A stretch of 51,414 nt of DNA from the NCBI GenBank assembly GCA_003246755.1, contig QKDC01000057.1, positions 1 through 51,414 on the forward strand. The letters are read 5' to 3'. Of this stretch, positions 41,898-50,392 are shown in pieces. Within the stretch, counting starts at the first letter, position 1. The number at the start of each line of letters is the position of its first letter. A program made the translations under genes and the position numbers. The notes beneath the pieces are model-generated. The model was not told where the DNA came from and did not search any database. It was given only the letters and a program-made list of their open reading frames with translations. The DNA comes from Gemmatimonadota bacterium (GTDB lineage Bacteria > Gemmatimonadota > Gemmatimonadetes > Gemmatimonadales > GWC2-71-9).

Positions 41898-42806
41898 ATG
41901 ACTGACACTCTCCACGATCCGGTTTTGCACGCCGAGGTACTACGTGCGGCGGTCGAGGCGGGAAGCCGCCGCGCGGTCGACGCCACGCTGGGAGATGGTG
42001 GACATGCGGCCGCGCTCGTCGGCGTCGGCATCGATGTGCTGGGTATCGATCGAGACCCCGAGGCGATCCGCAGGGCCACGGCGAGGTTGGGTGGCGGCGT
42101 CGAGGTGATCCACGGCCCATTCGACGATGATCAGGTCCTCCGCCGAGTTGAGGCGTTTCATCCGGATTTCGCTCTCTTCGACCTCGGCCTCTCCTCCCGG
42201 CAACTCGATGATCCCAGCCTGGGATTCAGCTTCCGGCCCGGCGTTCGCCTTGATATGCGGATGCATCCCACGGGACCCGATGCGGCCGATTATCTACGCA
42301 TGGCATCCGTGGAGGAACTGAGCGAAACATTCAGGTCCTTCGGTGATGAGCCACGTGCATACCGGCTCGCCAAGGAAATCCACCGGCGGCGGGAGACCGG
42401 GTCGATGAGCACCAGCGACGACCTGGTGAATGCAATCCGGGCCGTGCTCGGACCATCGAGCGGGCCCAGCGACTTCGCCCGCCTCTTTCAGGCTCTCCGG
42501 ATCAGAGTGAATGACGAACTCGGCAGGCTGACGCGGGCCCTCCCCGCCTATCGCGACCGACTCAGTCCTGGGGGTCTCCTCGCGGTGATCAGTTATCATT
42601 CGGGCGAGGATCGAATCGTGAAACATGCCTTTAGAGAATGGGCGCGTACCTGCGTCTGCCCCCCCGCATTCCCGATGTGTGTGTGTCGAGGGCAAGCCCT
42701 GGGGAAGGTCGTGACCCGAAAACCCATCGTTCCAGGTGACCGAGAACTTGCCTCCAATCCCAGAGCACGGAGTGCGCGGCTGCGCCTCTTCCGGATTGCA
42801 CCGTGA
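41898..42806 (+). CDS. rsmH: 16S rRNA (cytosine(1402)-N4)-methyltransferase
   Basis: 302 aa. RsmH (MraW) adds a methyl to N4 of C1402 of 16S rRNA in the decoding centre. The sequence shows DPVLHAEVL, the SAM motif VDATLGDGGHAA, GIDRDPEAI, FDLGLSSRQLDDPSLGFSF, RVNDELGRL and VISYHSGEDRIVK, all family signatures. A double-Cys segment CVCPPAFPMCVC near the C-terminus is also typical. It opens the division/cell-wall cluster. The usual mraZ regulator is absent; instead a terminator abuts the ATG. Overlaps ftsL by 4 bases. Confidence 0.95.
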   Translation: MTDTLHDPVLHAEVLRAAVEAGSRRAVDATLGDGGHAAALVGVGIDVLGIDRDPEAIRRATARLGGGVEVIHGPFDDDQVLRRVEAFHPDFALFDLGLSSRQLDDPSLGFSFRPGVRLDMRMHPTGPDAADYLRMASVEELSETFRSFGDEPRAYRLAKEIHRRRETGSMSTSDDLVNAIRAVLGPSSGPSDFARLFQALRIRVNDELGRLTRALPAYRDRLSPGGLLAVISYHSGEDRIVKHAFREWARTCVCPPAFPMCVCRGQALGKVVTRKPIVPGDRELASNPRARSARLRLFRIAP

Positions 42807-43099
42807 AGGTCCGAGGGCGGTTCTGGTTCGGGGTGTGGTTGGTCATCCTGCTCCTGGTCGCCGGAGCCGTGGTGGCACGACAACGCTCCGCGATCGGTGT
42901 GGCAGGTGAACTGAACCTTCTCCGAACCGAACGTCTCTCGCTGGAGGCGCAGTCCGCCGAGTTTGCCCGGAGGATCCGAGAGGGATCCAGCCGACCCGTG
43001 CTGGTCCCGAAAGTCGAGTCGCGTCTTGGTCTGCGACTTCCGCGCGATCAGGAGTTGGTGACCCTGCGTCTCAACACGCTTCCCGATTCGGGGTCTTGA
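42803..43099 (+). CDS. ftsL: FtsL-like division protein
   Basis: 98 aa. A short basic N-terminus, one membrane segment (FGVWLVILLLVAGAVVA, about 8-25) and a leucine-rich coiled coil (GELNLLRTERLSLEAQSAEFARRI) give the bitopic FtsL/FtsB topology, and VESRLGLRLPRDQELVTL resembles the C-terminal end of FtsL. Sequence identity in this family is low; the call rests on topology and on the position between rsmH and ftsI. FtsL with FtsB and FtsQ activates FtsWI at the septum. GTG start at 42803; the stop shares one base with ftsI (TGATG). Confidence 0.75.
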   Translation: MKVRGRFWFGVWLVILLLVAGAVVARQRSAIGVAGELNLLRTERLSLEAQSAEFARRIREGSSRPVLVPKVESRLGLRLPRDQELVTLRLNTLPDSGS

Positions 43100-45078
43100 T
43101 GGCCAATACATCCACACGAATTGGCGCCCTGCAGTTCATCCTGCTCGTCGGCCTCGTTCTCATCATCGGACGGGCGGCCCAGGTTCAGGTCATCCAGGGC
43201 CGCGAGTGGGCCACGGTGGCTGAGGCAACTCGAACCACGACTCGTGCACTTCCGGCCCGGCGCGGCGCGCTCTACGACCGACACGGACTCCCGCTCGCGG
43301 TCTCCCAGGAGTATTACCGGGTCGGCGTCACACCTCGCGAAGTGCGTGCGCGCGATGTCGATACCCTCACCCATCGTCTGGTCACGGATCTAGGGTTTTC
43401 ACCGAGTGAAGTCCGATCCGCGTTCGCTGCGGTCGAGCGCGACGGTCCGGCGGCGTACCTCTACCGTCACCGCCCGGCGAGTGCGAGTCAGGTCGAAGGG
43501 ATCCGGAGATTCCGGGGAGTGCACCTCCAGAGGGTCTTCCTCCGAAACCACCCCTCCGGTGGACTGGCCGGTGACCTGCTTGGAACTCTCGTGGCCGATT
43601 CGGGTCGTGGTCGATCGGGGCTTGAACTCTCCCTCGATTCCCTCCTCCAGGGGACGCCTGGAGAGGCCGGCTTCCTGCGCGCACCGAACGGTACGCTGTA
43701 TGAATCCCCTGACCGTCGAATTCGTGACCCGGTACCCGGGTATGACGTCTTCCTGACATTGGATGCGGAACTTCAAGGCATCGCCGAGGCGGCACTCGCG
43801 GAGACTCTGGTTCGGGAGGACGCGGATGCAGGCGATGTGGTTCTGCTCGAGCCCCTTTCGGGTGAAGTGCTCGCCATGGCGACGGTGGTGCGACGCGCAC
43901 AGGGTGCCCGACGCGCCGGTGGGTGGATTCCTGCCGAACCGGGGTCGACCATCAAGTTGCTCGCGGCGGGCGGACTCTTGCGGCTCGGCCGGGCCAACGC
44001 CACCGACTCCGTCCACGGGGAGAATGGCGAATGGGAACTGCGGCAACGTCGACGGCCCATCAGGGACATCCATCCAATCGACGGTTACATGACGTTGGCA
44101 CACGCCATCCAGGTCTCGAGCAACATCGGGGCGACGAAGTTCACCATGCGGATGACCCCGGAGGAGCACTTCGAGGTGTTGCGTGACTTTGGGCTGGGGA
44201 CGATGACCGGCGTCGAGATCCCATACGAGTCGGCCGGGCTTCTCAAGTTCCCGCATCGATGGAACCCCGACAACACGCAGCCGAGCATGGCACAGGGCTA
44301 CGAGTTGGAAGTGACGCCCCTCCAGTTGGCGGCTGCCTACGCCGCGATCGCCAATGATGGGTGGCTCCCCGCACTGACGCTGATCAAGGAAATCCGGGAT
44401 GCCGAAGGGAACACGCACTACCTCCACGAGCCCGAGGCGATACGTCGAGTCGTGAGCGCACGAGTCGCCAGCCAGCTCAAGTTCTTCCTGCGCGAAGCTG
44501 CCGCAGACTCTGGCACGGGCGGAGCCGCACAGTTGGATACGTATGGCGTCCTCGGCAAGACAGGTACCGCGCGAAATGTGGTCGATGGCGTGTACGCTCC
44601 GGGCAACTACACGGCCTCCTTTGCCGGGATCTTCCCAGCCGATGATCCGCAATTGGTTGTGGTGGTTCGGATCGTGAACCCGCAAGGGGGGGAGTACTAC
44701 GGTGGGTTGATTGCGGCACCGATGACCCGCCGGATGCTGCAGGACGCCTTGGCCACACGTCAGAGCACGCTTGATCGGTCACGACTCTCCTTCCGGACGG
44801 CCAAGGCACCTCCACCGGCATCGCTCGACCGAGCATCGGGGTCCCGCACCGTCATCGAACTTTCCGCCACACCGGAAGAGCCGGAGAGGTCGGAGGAGGT
44901 TGCGGTGCCGGACGTCATGGGTCTCAGCGTGCGTGAGGCGGCCTTCCGCCTCCATCAGAGTGGTCTCCGGGTGTCCGTTGCCGGCAACGGGTCGGTCGTG
45001 ACGGGCCTCACACCCGGGACGGGATCCATGGTGCGGTCAGGAACCCGTGTCTCCCTCAGCACCGGATCGGGGTCCTGA
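43099..45078 (+). CDS. ftsI: Division-specific peptidoglycan transpeptidase (PBP3) with PASTA domain
   Basis: 659 aa. Class B penicillin-binding protein with an N-terminal membrane segment (residues about 10-24), a pedestal domain (about 45-200) and a transpeptidase domain with Ser283 in PGSTIK, SSN at 340-342 and KTGT at 487-490. The C-terminal 55 residues form one PASTA domain (VPDVMGLSVREAAFRLHQSG). FtsI crosslinks septal peptidoglycan together with FtsW, encoded at the cluster end. A TTG at 43096 directly precedes the ATG; the ATG at 43099 is preferred because it overlaps the ftsL stop in the usual TGATG way. Confidence 0.95.
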   Translation: MANTSTRIGALQFILLVGLVLIIGRAAQVQVIQGREWATVAEATRTTTRALPARRGALYDRHGLPLAVSQEYYRVGVTPREVRARDVDTLTHRLVTDLGFSPSEVRSAFAAVERDGPAAYLYRHRPASASQVEGIRRFRGVHLQRVFLRNHPSGGLAGDLLGTLVADSGRGRSGLELSLDSLLQGTPGEAGFLRAPNGTLYESPDRRIRDPVPGYDVFLTLDAELQGIAEAALAETLVREDADAGDVVLLEPLSGEVLAMATVVRRAQGARRAGGWIPAEPGSTIKLLAAGGLLRLGRANATDSVHGENGEWELRQRRRPIRDIHPIDGYMTLAHAIQVSSNIGATKFTMRMTPEEHFEVLRDFGLGTMTGVEIPYESAGLLKFPHRWNPDNTQPSMAQGYELEVTPLQLAAAYAAIANDGWLPALTLIKEIRDAEGNTHYLHEPEAIRRVVSARVASQLKFFLREAAADSGTGGAAQLDTYGVLGKTGTARNVVDGVYAPGNYTASFAGIFPADDPQLVVVVRIVNPQGGEYYGGLIAAPMTRRMLQDALATRQSTLDRSRLSFRTAKAPPPASLDRASGSRTVIELSATPEEPERSEEVAVPDVMGLSVREAAFRLHQSGLRVSVAGNGSVVTGLTPGTGSMVRSGTRVSLSTGSGS

Positions 45079-45082
45079 GGCG

Positions 45083-46555
45083 ATGGTGGCCGACGCTGGT
45101 GCGGGCGGACGAGTAGAGCTCGTCATGACGGCCCTGACCCGAGCGGGACTTTTGGCAGGGCCGCCGCCTGACCTCTCCACCGTCACGGGTATCACCACCG
45201 ATAGTCGACAGGTCACCCCTGGAACTCTCTTCCTCGCGATGCCGGGGACCCAGACGGATGGGCACGAGTTCGTGGATGATGCCATCTCACGGGGGGCAGT
45301 CGCCGTCGTGGTGGGACGTTCCCTGACGGATCGGGTGCCACAGGTGTTGGTGCGCGATCCCCTTCTCGCGTGCCGTCACATCGCGAAGACCTGGTACGGA
45401 GATCCTGGATCCCGGTTGGAGATTGCCGCCGTCACGGGGACCAATGGCAAGACCACGACAACGGGAATTCTCAGGCACCTCTTCAACGCGCAGGGGCAGG
45501 CCGGGAGCATCGGAACCCTCGGTGCGGTTGACGGGAAGGGTCTACCGGTTCCTTCCACCGCAGGGTCACTGACCACCCCAGGACCCGTGGACCTCTACGC
45601 CACTCTGGCGGATCTCTCGGCCCGAGGCGTCCGTCATGTGGTCATGGAAGCTTCTTCACACAGTCTCCATCAGGGGCGACTGGATGGACTCGTCTTGTCG
45701 GGTGCCGTCTTTACGAACCTGACACGGGAGCACCTCGACTACCACGGAACGATGGCAGAGTACCTCGCGGCAAAACTGAGATTACGCGAATTGATGAGCC
45801 CCACGGGGGTCATCGCCGTGAACGCCGACGACCCCGCGTGGGAGGCGATCCCGCACGATCGTCACTGCGTGACCTATGGGCTGGCGGCCACGGCCGATGT
45901 GGGAGCGGCGGGTGTGGTCCTGGATGCCGACGGCTCTCGATTTCTGCTGAGTGGACGATTCGGCCGTCGTGAGGTCTCGCTTCCTCTCCCGGGCAGCTTC
46001 AACGTTTCCAATGCGTTGGCCGCCACCGCTTGCGCGCTGGGGTTGGGGATGGACCTCGATACCGTGGTCGAGCGACTCGGGGCGGTGCCCCAGGTTCCGG
46101 GGCGCATGGAACGGCTCGCCACCACGCCCTGTACCATCCTCCGGGACTACGCACATACCCCCGATGCGCTCGAGCGCGTGTTGCGCACGCTCCGACCTCT
46201 CACCCCAGGACGACTCGTCGTCCTCTTCGGATGCGGTGGGGCCAGAGACGGCGGGAAGCGACCCATCATGGGCGGGATCGCGGCCGACTTCGCGGATGTG
46301 GCGGTCCTCACCTCGGACAACCCACGCACCGAGGACCCGGAACGAATCCTGGATGATATCGCGTCGGGGTTTAACGGGAAGCACCACCTCCGGATCGTTG
46401 ATCGACATCAGGCCATTGAGAGCGCGCTGAAATTGGTCGGACGGGGTGACACCCTGCTCCTCGCCGGAAAGGGCCACGAGACTTACCAGATCATCGGAAC
46501 CACCAAACACCCATTCGACGAGCGCGCGATCGTCGCCGGCCTCACGGAGACGTGA
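45083..46555 (+). CDS. murE: UDP-MurNAc-Ala-Glu meso-diaminopimelate ligase
   Basis: 490 aa from ATG 45083. MurE adds the third amino acid to the peptidoglycan precursor. ATP site VTGTNGKTTTTGIL, MEASSHSL, FTNLTREHLDYHG, and the substrate motif DNPR in TSDNPRTEDP, which marks enzymes adding meso-diaminopimelate rather than lysine. The start is among several choices: 45083 lies 4 bases after ftsI; ATG 45125 would remove 14 residues of weakly conserved sequence; 45047 lies inside ftsI. The stop overlaps murF by 4 bases. Confidence 0.95.
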   Translation: MVADAGAGGRVELVMTALTRAGLLAGPPPDLSTVTGITTDSRQVTPGTLFLAMPGTQTDGHEFVDDAISRGAVAVVVGRSLTDRVPQVLVRDPLLACRHIAKTWYGDPGSRLEIAAVTGTNGKTTTTGILRHLFNAQGQAGSIGTLGAVDGKGLPVPSTAGSLTTPGPVDLYATLADLSARGVRHVVMEASSHSLHQGRLDGLVLSGAVFTNLTREHLDYHGTMAEYLAAKLRLRELMSPTGVIAVNADDPAWEAIPHDRHCVTYGLAATADVGAAGVVLDADGSRFLLSGRFGRREVSLPLPGSFNVSNALAATACALGLGMDLDTVVERLGAVPQVPGRMERLATTPCTILRDYAHTPDALERVLRTLRPLTPGRLVVLFGCGGARDGGKRPIMGGIAADFADVAVLTSDNPRTEDPERILDDIASGFNGKHHLRIVDRHQAIESALKLVGRGDTLLLAGKGHETYQIIGTTKHPFDERAIVAGLTET

Positions 46556-47910
46556 TCTACACGGGGACCTGGGTCATCGAGACCCTTGGCATCCAGGCTG
46601 AAACGGCGGGTCTCCGGTTTGACTCGATTGGTACCGATACCCGAACACTCCCCGATCGCTCACTCTTCGTCGCCCTTCCGGGTGAGCAATACGATGGACA
46701 TGCCTTCCTGGGAGCCGCGCGAGACGCCGGCGCGGTGGCGGCCGTGGTACGGCGAGGTACCCCTGCCGTCGATGGTCTTCCCTTCTTCGAGGTTGACGAT
46801 ACGCTGCGCGCTTATGCGTGGTTGGCGAGAGCCCGGCGCCGGATGATTCCTGGTCCCGTCGTGGGCCTGACCGGGACCAATGGCAAAACCGCAACGAAGG
46901 AACTCCTCGCAGCGGTGCTTACGACGGCGCACCGGACACATAAGACGCTGGCGAATGACAACAACCTCGTTGGCGTCCCCAAGACGATCCTCTCGGCGCC
47001 CGACGATACAGAGGCCCTGGTGGTGGAGGCCGGGGCGAACGCACTGGGAGAGATTGCCCGACACCGTGAGGTCATCGAGCCAGACATCGCGGTGGTCACG
47101 AACGTGTCGGCCGGACACCTGGAGGGGTTTGGTTCGACGGAGGCGGTTTTGGAGGAAAAGCTCGATCTCCTGGATGGGGTCGCGATGGTTGTCGCGGGCA
47201 CGGAACCCTCCGTGCTCGCCGAGCGTGCCCGCCTGCGCACGTCGGGCCGAGTGCTTTCGGCTGGTCCTGGCGCCACGGATGTTTCCCCCGATTCCGTTCG
47301 CCTGACGGACGCCGGCACCCCGATCGTGACACTGCGTGGGCATGAGGTCCGCCTTCCGCTCCTCGGACGTCACCAGGCAGCCAACGCCACCATCGCATGG
47401 GCGGTCGGAGAACTCCTCGGACTCGAACCGGCGGCCATGGTGGAGGCGATGGAGGGGGTGCGGATCCCGGGAGGAAGGGGCGAGGTCATGTCCGTGGGCG
47501 AATTGACCGTCCTCAATGACTGCTACAATGCCAACCCTGCTTCGTTCGAGGCTGTCATCGCACTCGCGAACGAGCTCCGTCGCGGGCGACGGCTGGTATT
47601 CGTTGCCGGGACCATGCGGGAGATGGGTGAGACGTCGGAGTACTGGCACCGAGCAGTGGCCGGCAGGTTGCTCGCGCTGGCGCCCGATCTGCTCGTCGCT
47701 GTCGGCGAGTTCGGGTGGGTGCTCGAGGACTCACGAGACCAGCTTGGGGACTCCCTGCTGGTTGCCCCCGACGCCGAAACGGCAGGGCGTCTGCTCGCCG
47801 AGCGTCTTCGCGGCGATGAACTCGTCGTGCTCAAAGCGTCCCGCGGAGTGGCCTTGGAGCGTATACTTCCTGCTCTCACTGATCGAGTGGCTCCCGCTTC
47901 CGAGGCCTGA
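46552..47910 (+). CDS. murF: UDP-MurNAc-tripeptide D-Ala-D-Ala ligase
   Basis: 452 aa. MurF adds D-Ala-D-Ala to complete the pentapeptide. The ATP-binding loop GLTGTNGKTATKELL, LANDNNLVGVPKTIL, VVTNVSAGHLEGFG, RGEVMSVGELTVLNDCYNANP and VFVAGTMREMGE are family motifs. It starts with GTG at 46552, overlapping murE by 4 bases. Its stop shares one base with the mraY ATG (TGATG). Confidence 0.95.
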   Translation: MIYTGTWVIETLGIQAETAGLRFDSIGTDTRTLPDRSLFVALPGEQYDGHAFLGAARDAGAVAAVVRRGTPAVDGLPFFEVDDTLRAYAWLARARRRMIPGPVVGLTGTNGKTATKELLAAVLTTAHRTHKTLANDNNLVGVPKTILSAPDDTEALVVEAGANALGEIARHREVIEPDIAVVTNVSAGHLEGFGSTEAVLEEKLDLLDGVAMVVAGTEPSVLAERARLRTSGRVLSAGPGATDVSPDSVRLTDAGTPIVTLRGHEVRLPLLGRHQAANATIAWAVGELLGLEPAAMVEAMEGVRIPGGRGEVMSVGELTVLNDCYNANPASFEAVIALANELRRGRRLVFVAGTMREMGETSEYWHRAVAGRLLALAPDLLVAVGEFGWVLEDSRDQLGDSLLVAPDAETAGRLLAERLRGDELVVLKASRGVALERILPALTDRVAPASEA

Positions 47911-49037
47911 TGCTCTACTCTCTGCTCTCCCCTCTGGCCAAGAGCCATATCTTCTTCAACCTCTTCACCTACATCAGTTTTCGTGCTGCCGGAGCCACGG
48001 TCACGGCGTTGCTCCTGGCGTTCCTTGTCGGGCCACTGATCGTTCGCCGCCTGACCCGACTCAAGGTGGGCCAGGTCGTTCGCGTCGATTTTCTGTCCAC
48101 CCATCAAGGGAAGCGTGGGACCCCCACCATGGGTGGGCTGATCATCCTCTTGAGTACCGTGATCCCAACCTTGCTCTGGGCCCCACTGACCAATCGGTTC
48201 GTGGTCGTAGCCCTCCTGGCGACCGTTTGGATGGGCCTGATCGGGTTCGTGGACGATTACTTGAAGGTGCTTCAGGGCCGTTCCCGAGGACTCGTGGCGA
48301 GCTGGAAACTCTCCGGGCAAGTGGTCTTTGGTGTGGCCTTGGGTCTCTATCTCTGGCTTCGACCCCTGGTCCCGATCGAAACCATCCCTGCGACGGCGAC
48401 GACGTTACCGTTTCTGAAGTTTGTGATCCTCAATTTTTCACCGGTGGCCTTCGTGGCGTTCGTGACCTTCATCGTCACCGGATCCAGCAACGCGGTCAAC
48501 CTGACCGACGGTCTTGATGGCTTGGCGACGGGTCTCGCAGCCATTTCCGCCGCTGCCTTCGCGCTGTTCGCCTACATCTTCGGTCGGGTCGATGCGACCG
48601 GCTACCTCAACCTCTACTATCTCCCTGGTGCCGGGGAGCTCGCGGTCTTCGGTGGATCCCTCATGGGGGCTTGTCTCGGATTCCTCTGGTTCAATGCGCA
48701 CCCGGCGAAGGTCTTCATGGGGGACACGGGGAGCCTCGCGATCGGTGGTGGGCTCGGCACGGTTGCCATTCTGCTCAAAGCCGAGTTCCTCCTGGCAATC
48801 ATTGGGGGCGTCTTCGTGGCCGAGGCGCTGTCCGTGCTGATCCAGACGGGGGTGTTCAAGTGGTACCGGCGAACGCGCGGGAGGGAATTCGCGGAGGCAA
48901 ACCGCGTCTTCAGGATGGCACCCCTCCATCATCATTTCGAAAAGCTTGGATGGGCAGAGAGTCTGGTGGTCACCCGCTTCTACATCCTCGGGATTCTCTG
49001 CGCGCTCCTGGCACTCACCACCCTCAAGGTGCGGTGA
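47910..49037 (+). CDS. mraY: Phospho-N-acetylmuramoyl-pentapeptide transferase
   Basis: 375 aa with about ten hydrophobic segments. MraY moves phospho-MurNAc-pentapeptide to undecaprenyl phosphate, giving lipid I. Signatures are KRGTPTMGGLIIL, the catalytic DDYLK in GFVDDYLKVL, NLTDGLDGLATG, NAHPAKVFMGDTGSLA and the late HHHFEKLGWAES. All known active-site acidic residues are in these motifs. The gene overlaps murD by 4 bases (GTGA). Confidence 0.96.
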   Translation: MLYSLLSPLAKSHIFFNLFTYISFRAAGATVTALLLAFLVGPLIVRRLTRLKVGQVVRVDFLSTHQGKRGTPTMGGLIILLSTVIPTLLWAPLTNRFVVVALLATVWMGLIGFVDDYLKVLQGRSRGLVASWKLSGQVVFGVALGLYLWLRPLVPIETIPATATTLPFLKFVILNFSPVAFVAFVTFIVTGSSNAVNLTDGLDGLATGLAAISAAAFALFAYIFGRVDATGYLNLYYLPGAGELAVFGGSLMGACLGFLWFNAHPAKVFMGDTGSLAIGGGLGTVAILLKAEFLLAIIGGVFVAEALSVLIQTGVFKWYRRTRGREFAEANRVFRMAPLHHHFEKLGWAESLVVTRFYILGILCALLALTTLKVR

Positions 49038-50392
49038 CACTTTCCGATTGGGCCACCACGGGCCTTGAGGTTGCGGTGCTGGGTCTCGGTCGGAGCGGGT
49101 TGGCGGCCACCCGGCTGCTACGCGCTCGCGGAGTCGATGTCTATGTGTCGGATGCGGCCGTCAGTGCCTCGATGGAGGCGCGGGCGGCCGAAGCCAAACT
49201 CGTCGGCGCACAGGTGGAGTTGGGTCACCACGATTTACAGCGAATCGCCAGAGCACAAGCCTTGATCCTCTCACCTGGGATTCCGCCCGACGTAGCGCCG
49301 ATCATCGCCGCACGTACCGCGGGCGTCCCGGTACGCGCGGAAATAGACCTCGGCCTGGAGGCTCTCGAGGGGGTACCCTACGTCGGGGTCACAGGCACCA
49401 ACGGCAAGTCCACAACGACCGCCCTGGTCGCCCACCTGCTCTCCGCCGGTGGTGCGCGGTCGGTTGCCGCGGGGAACATCGGAACTCCGCTTTCGGAGGT
49501 GGCCCTCTGGGCTCAGGCGCCCGAGTGGCTTGCCATCGAATTCTCATCCTTTCAATTGCATGACACCGAACGAGTGGCACCCCGTGTGGGAATTCTGACA
49601 AACTTGTCACCCGACCACCTCGATCGGTACGAGGACGTCACCAGCTACTATGACGACAAGGGACTGTTCTTTCGCAATGCGACGCCCGAGTCCGCGTGGG
49701 TGATCAACGCCGATGACGAGCTGTCGAGCACCATTACAGGAGGGGTCGCTGGGGACCGAGTCCACTTCTCGGTCCGGAGACGGGCGGACGGGTGGTGGGA
49801 CAGGGACGCAGATCTCCTGATGCTCGACGACACCGAACTTCTCCCGCGGAGCGAGTTCCCGCTGCTCGGAGATCATAATGTGGCCAACGCATTGGCTGCG
49901 GTGCTGGCCGTTCGGCGGGCGGTGGGAGCGGCTGCTGTTCCTCTCGCCGACGCTCTGCGGTCGTTTCGGGGGCTGTCCCATCGTCTCGAAACAGTCGCGG
50001 AGATCGCCGGAGTCCATTGGATCAATGATTCCAAAGCCACCAACCTGGCCTCGACGGAAGTGGCGGTGGCCGCTCTGGAGGGACGGTTCATTCTGCTTTT
50101 GGGAGGGCGTCACAAAGGAGAGTCGTACAGGAGACTCCTGCCTTTTCTCGGATCTCGGTGTGTCGCTGTCGTGGCGTATGGAGAAGCTGGGGCCAAGATT
50201 GTGAACGACTTGAGCGACGAGGTCCGAGTAGAGCACGTGACTGGCGGGTTTGACGAGGTGGTTTCGTGCGCCGCCGCCATTGCCGTGGCGGGCGATAGTG
50301 TCCTGCTCTCTCCCGCGTGTTCGAGCTACGACATGTTCGTCAACTTCGAGCAGCGCGGCGAACGCTTCCGGGAGTTGGTAGAGGCACTGTGA
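49034..50392 (+). CDS. murD: UDP-MurNAc-L-alanine D-glutamate ligase
   Basis: 452 aa from GTG 49034. MurD adds D-glutamate to UDP-MurNAc-Ala. The N-terminal domain reads VAVLGLGRSGLAATRLL, followed by ILSPGIPPD, the ATP loop GVTGTNGKSTTTAL, ILTNLSPDHLDRY, GLSHRLETVAEIAGVHWINDSKATN, LLLGGRHKG and LLSPACSSYDMF. A longer frame from 48671 overlaps mraY and lacks a MurD-like N-terminus. The end overlaps ftsW by 4 bases (GTGA). Confidence 0.95.
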   Translation: MTLSDWATTGLEVAVLGLGRSGLAATRLLRARGVDVYVSDAAVSASMEARAAEAKLVGAQVELGHHDLQRIARAQALILSPGIPPDVAPIIAARTAGVPVRAEIDLGLEALEGVPYVGVTGTNGKSTTTALVAHLLSAGGARSVAAGNIGTPLSEVALWAQAPEWLAIEFSSFQLHDTERVAPRVGILTNLSPDHLDRYEDVTSYYDDKGLFFRNATPESAWVINADDELSSTITGGVAGDRVHFSVRRRADGWWDRDADLLMLDDTELLPRSEFPLLGDHNVANALAAVLAVRRAVGAAAVPLADALRSFRGLSHRLETVAEIAGVHWINDSKATNLASTEVAVAALEGRFILLLGGRHKGESYRRLLPFLGSRCVAVVAYGEAGAKIVNDLSDEVRVEHVTGGFDEVVSCAAAIAVAGDSVLLSPACSSYDMFVNFEQRGERFRELVEAL

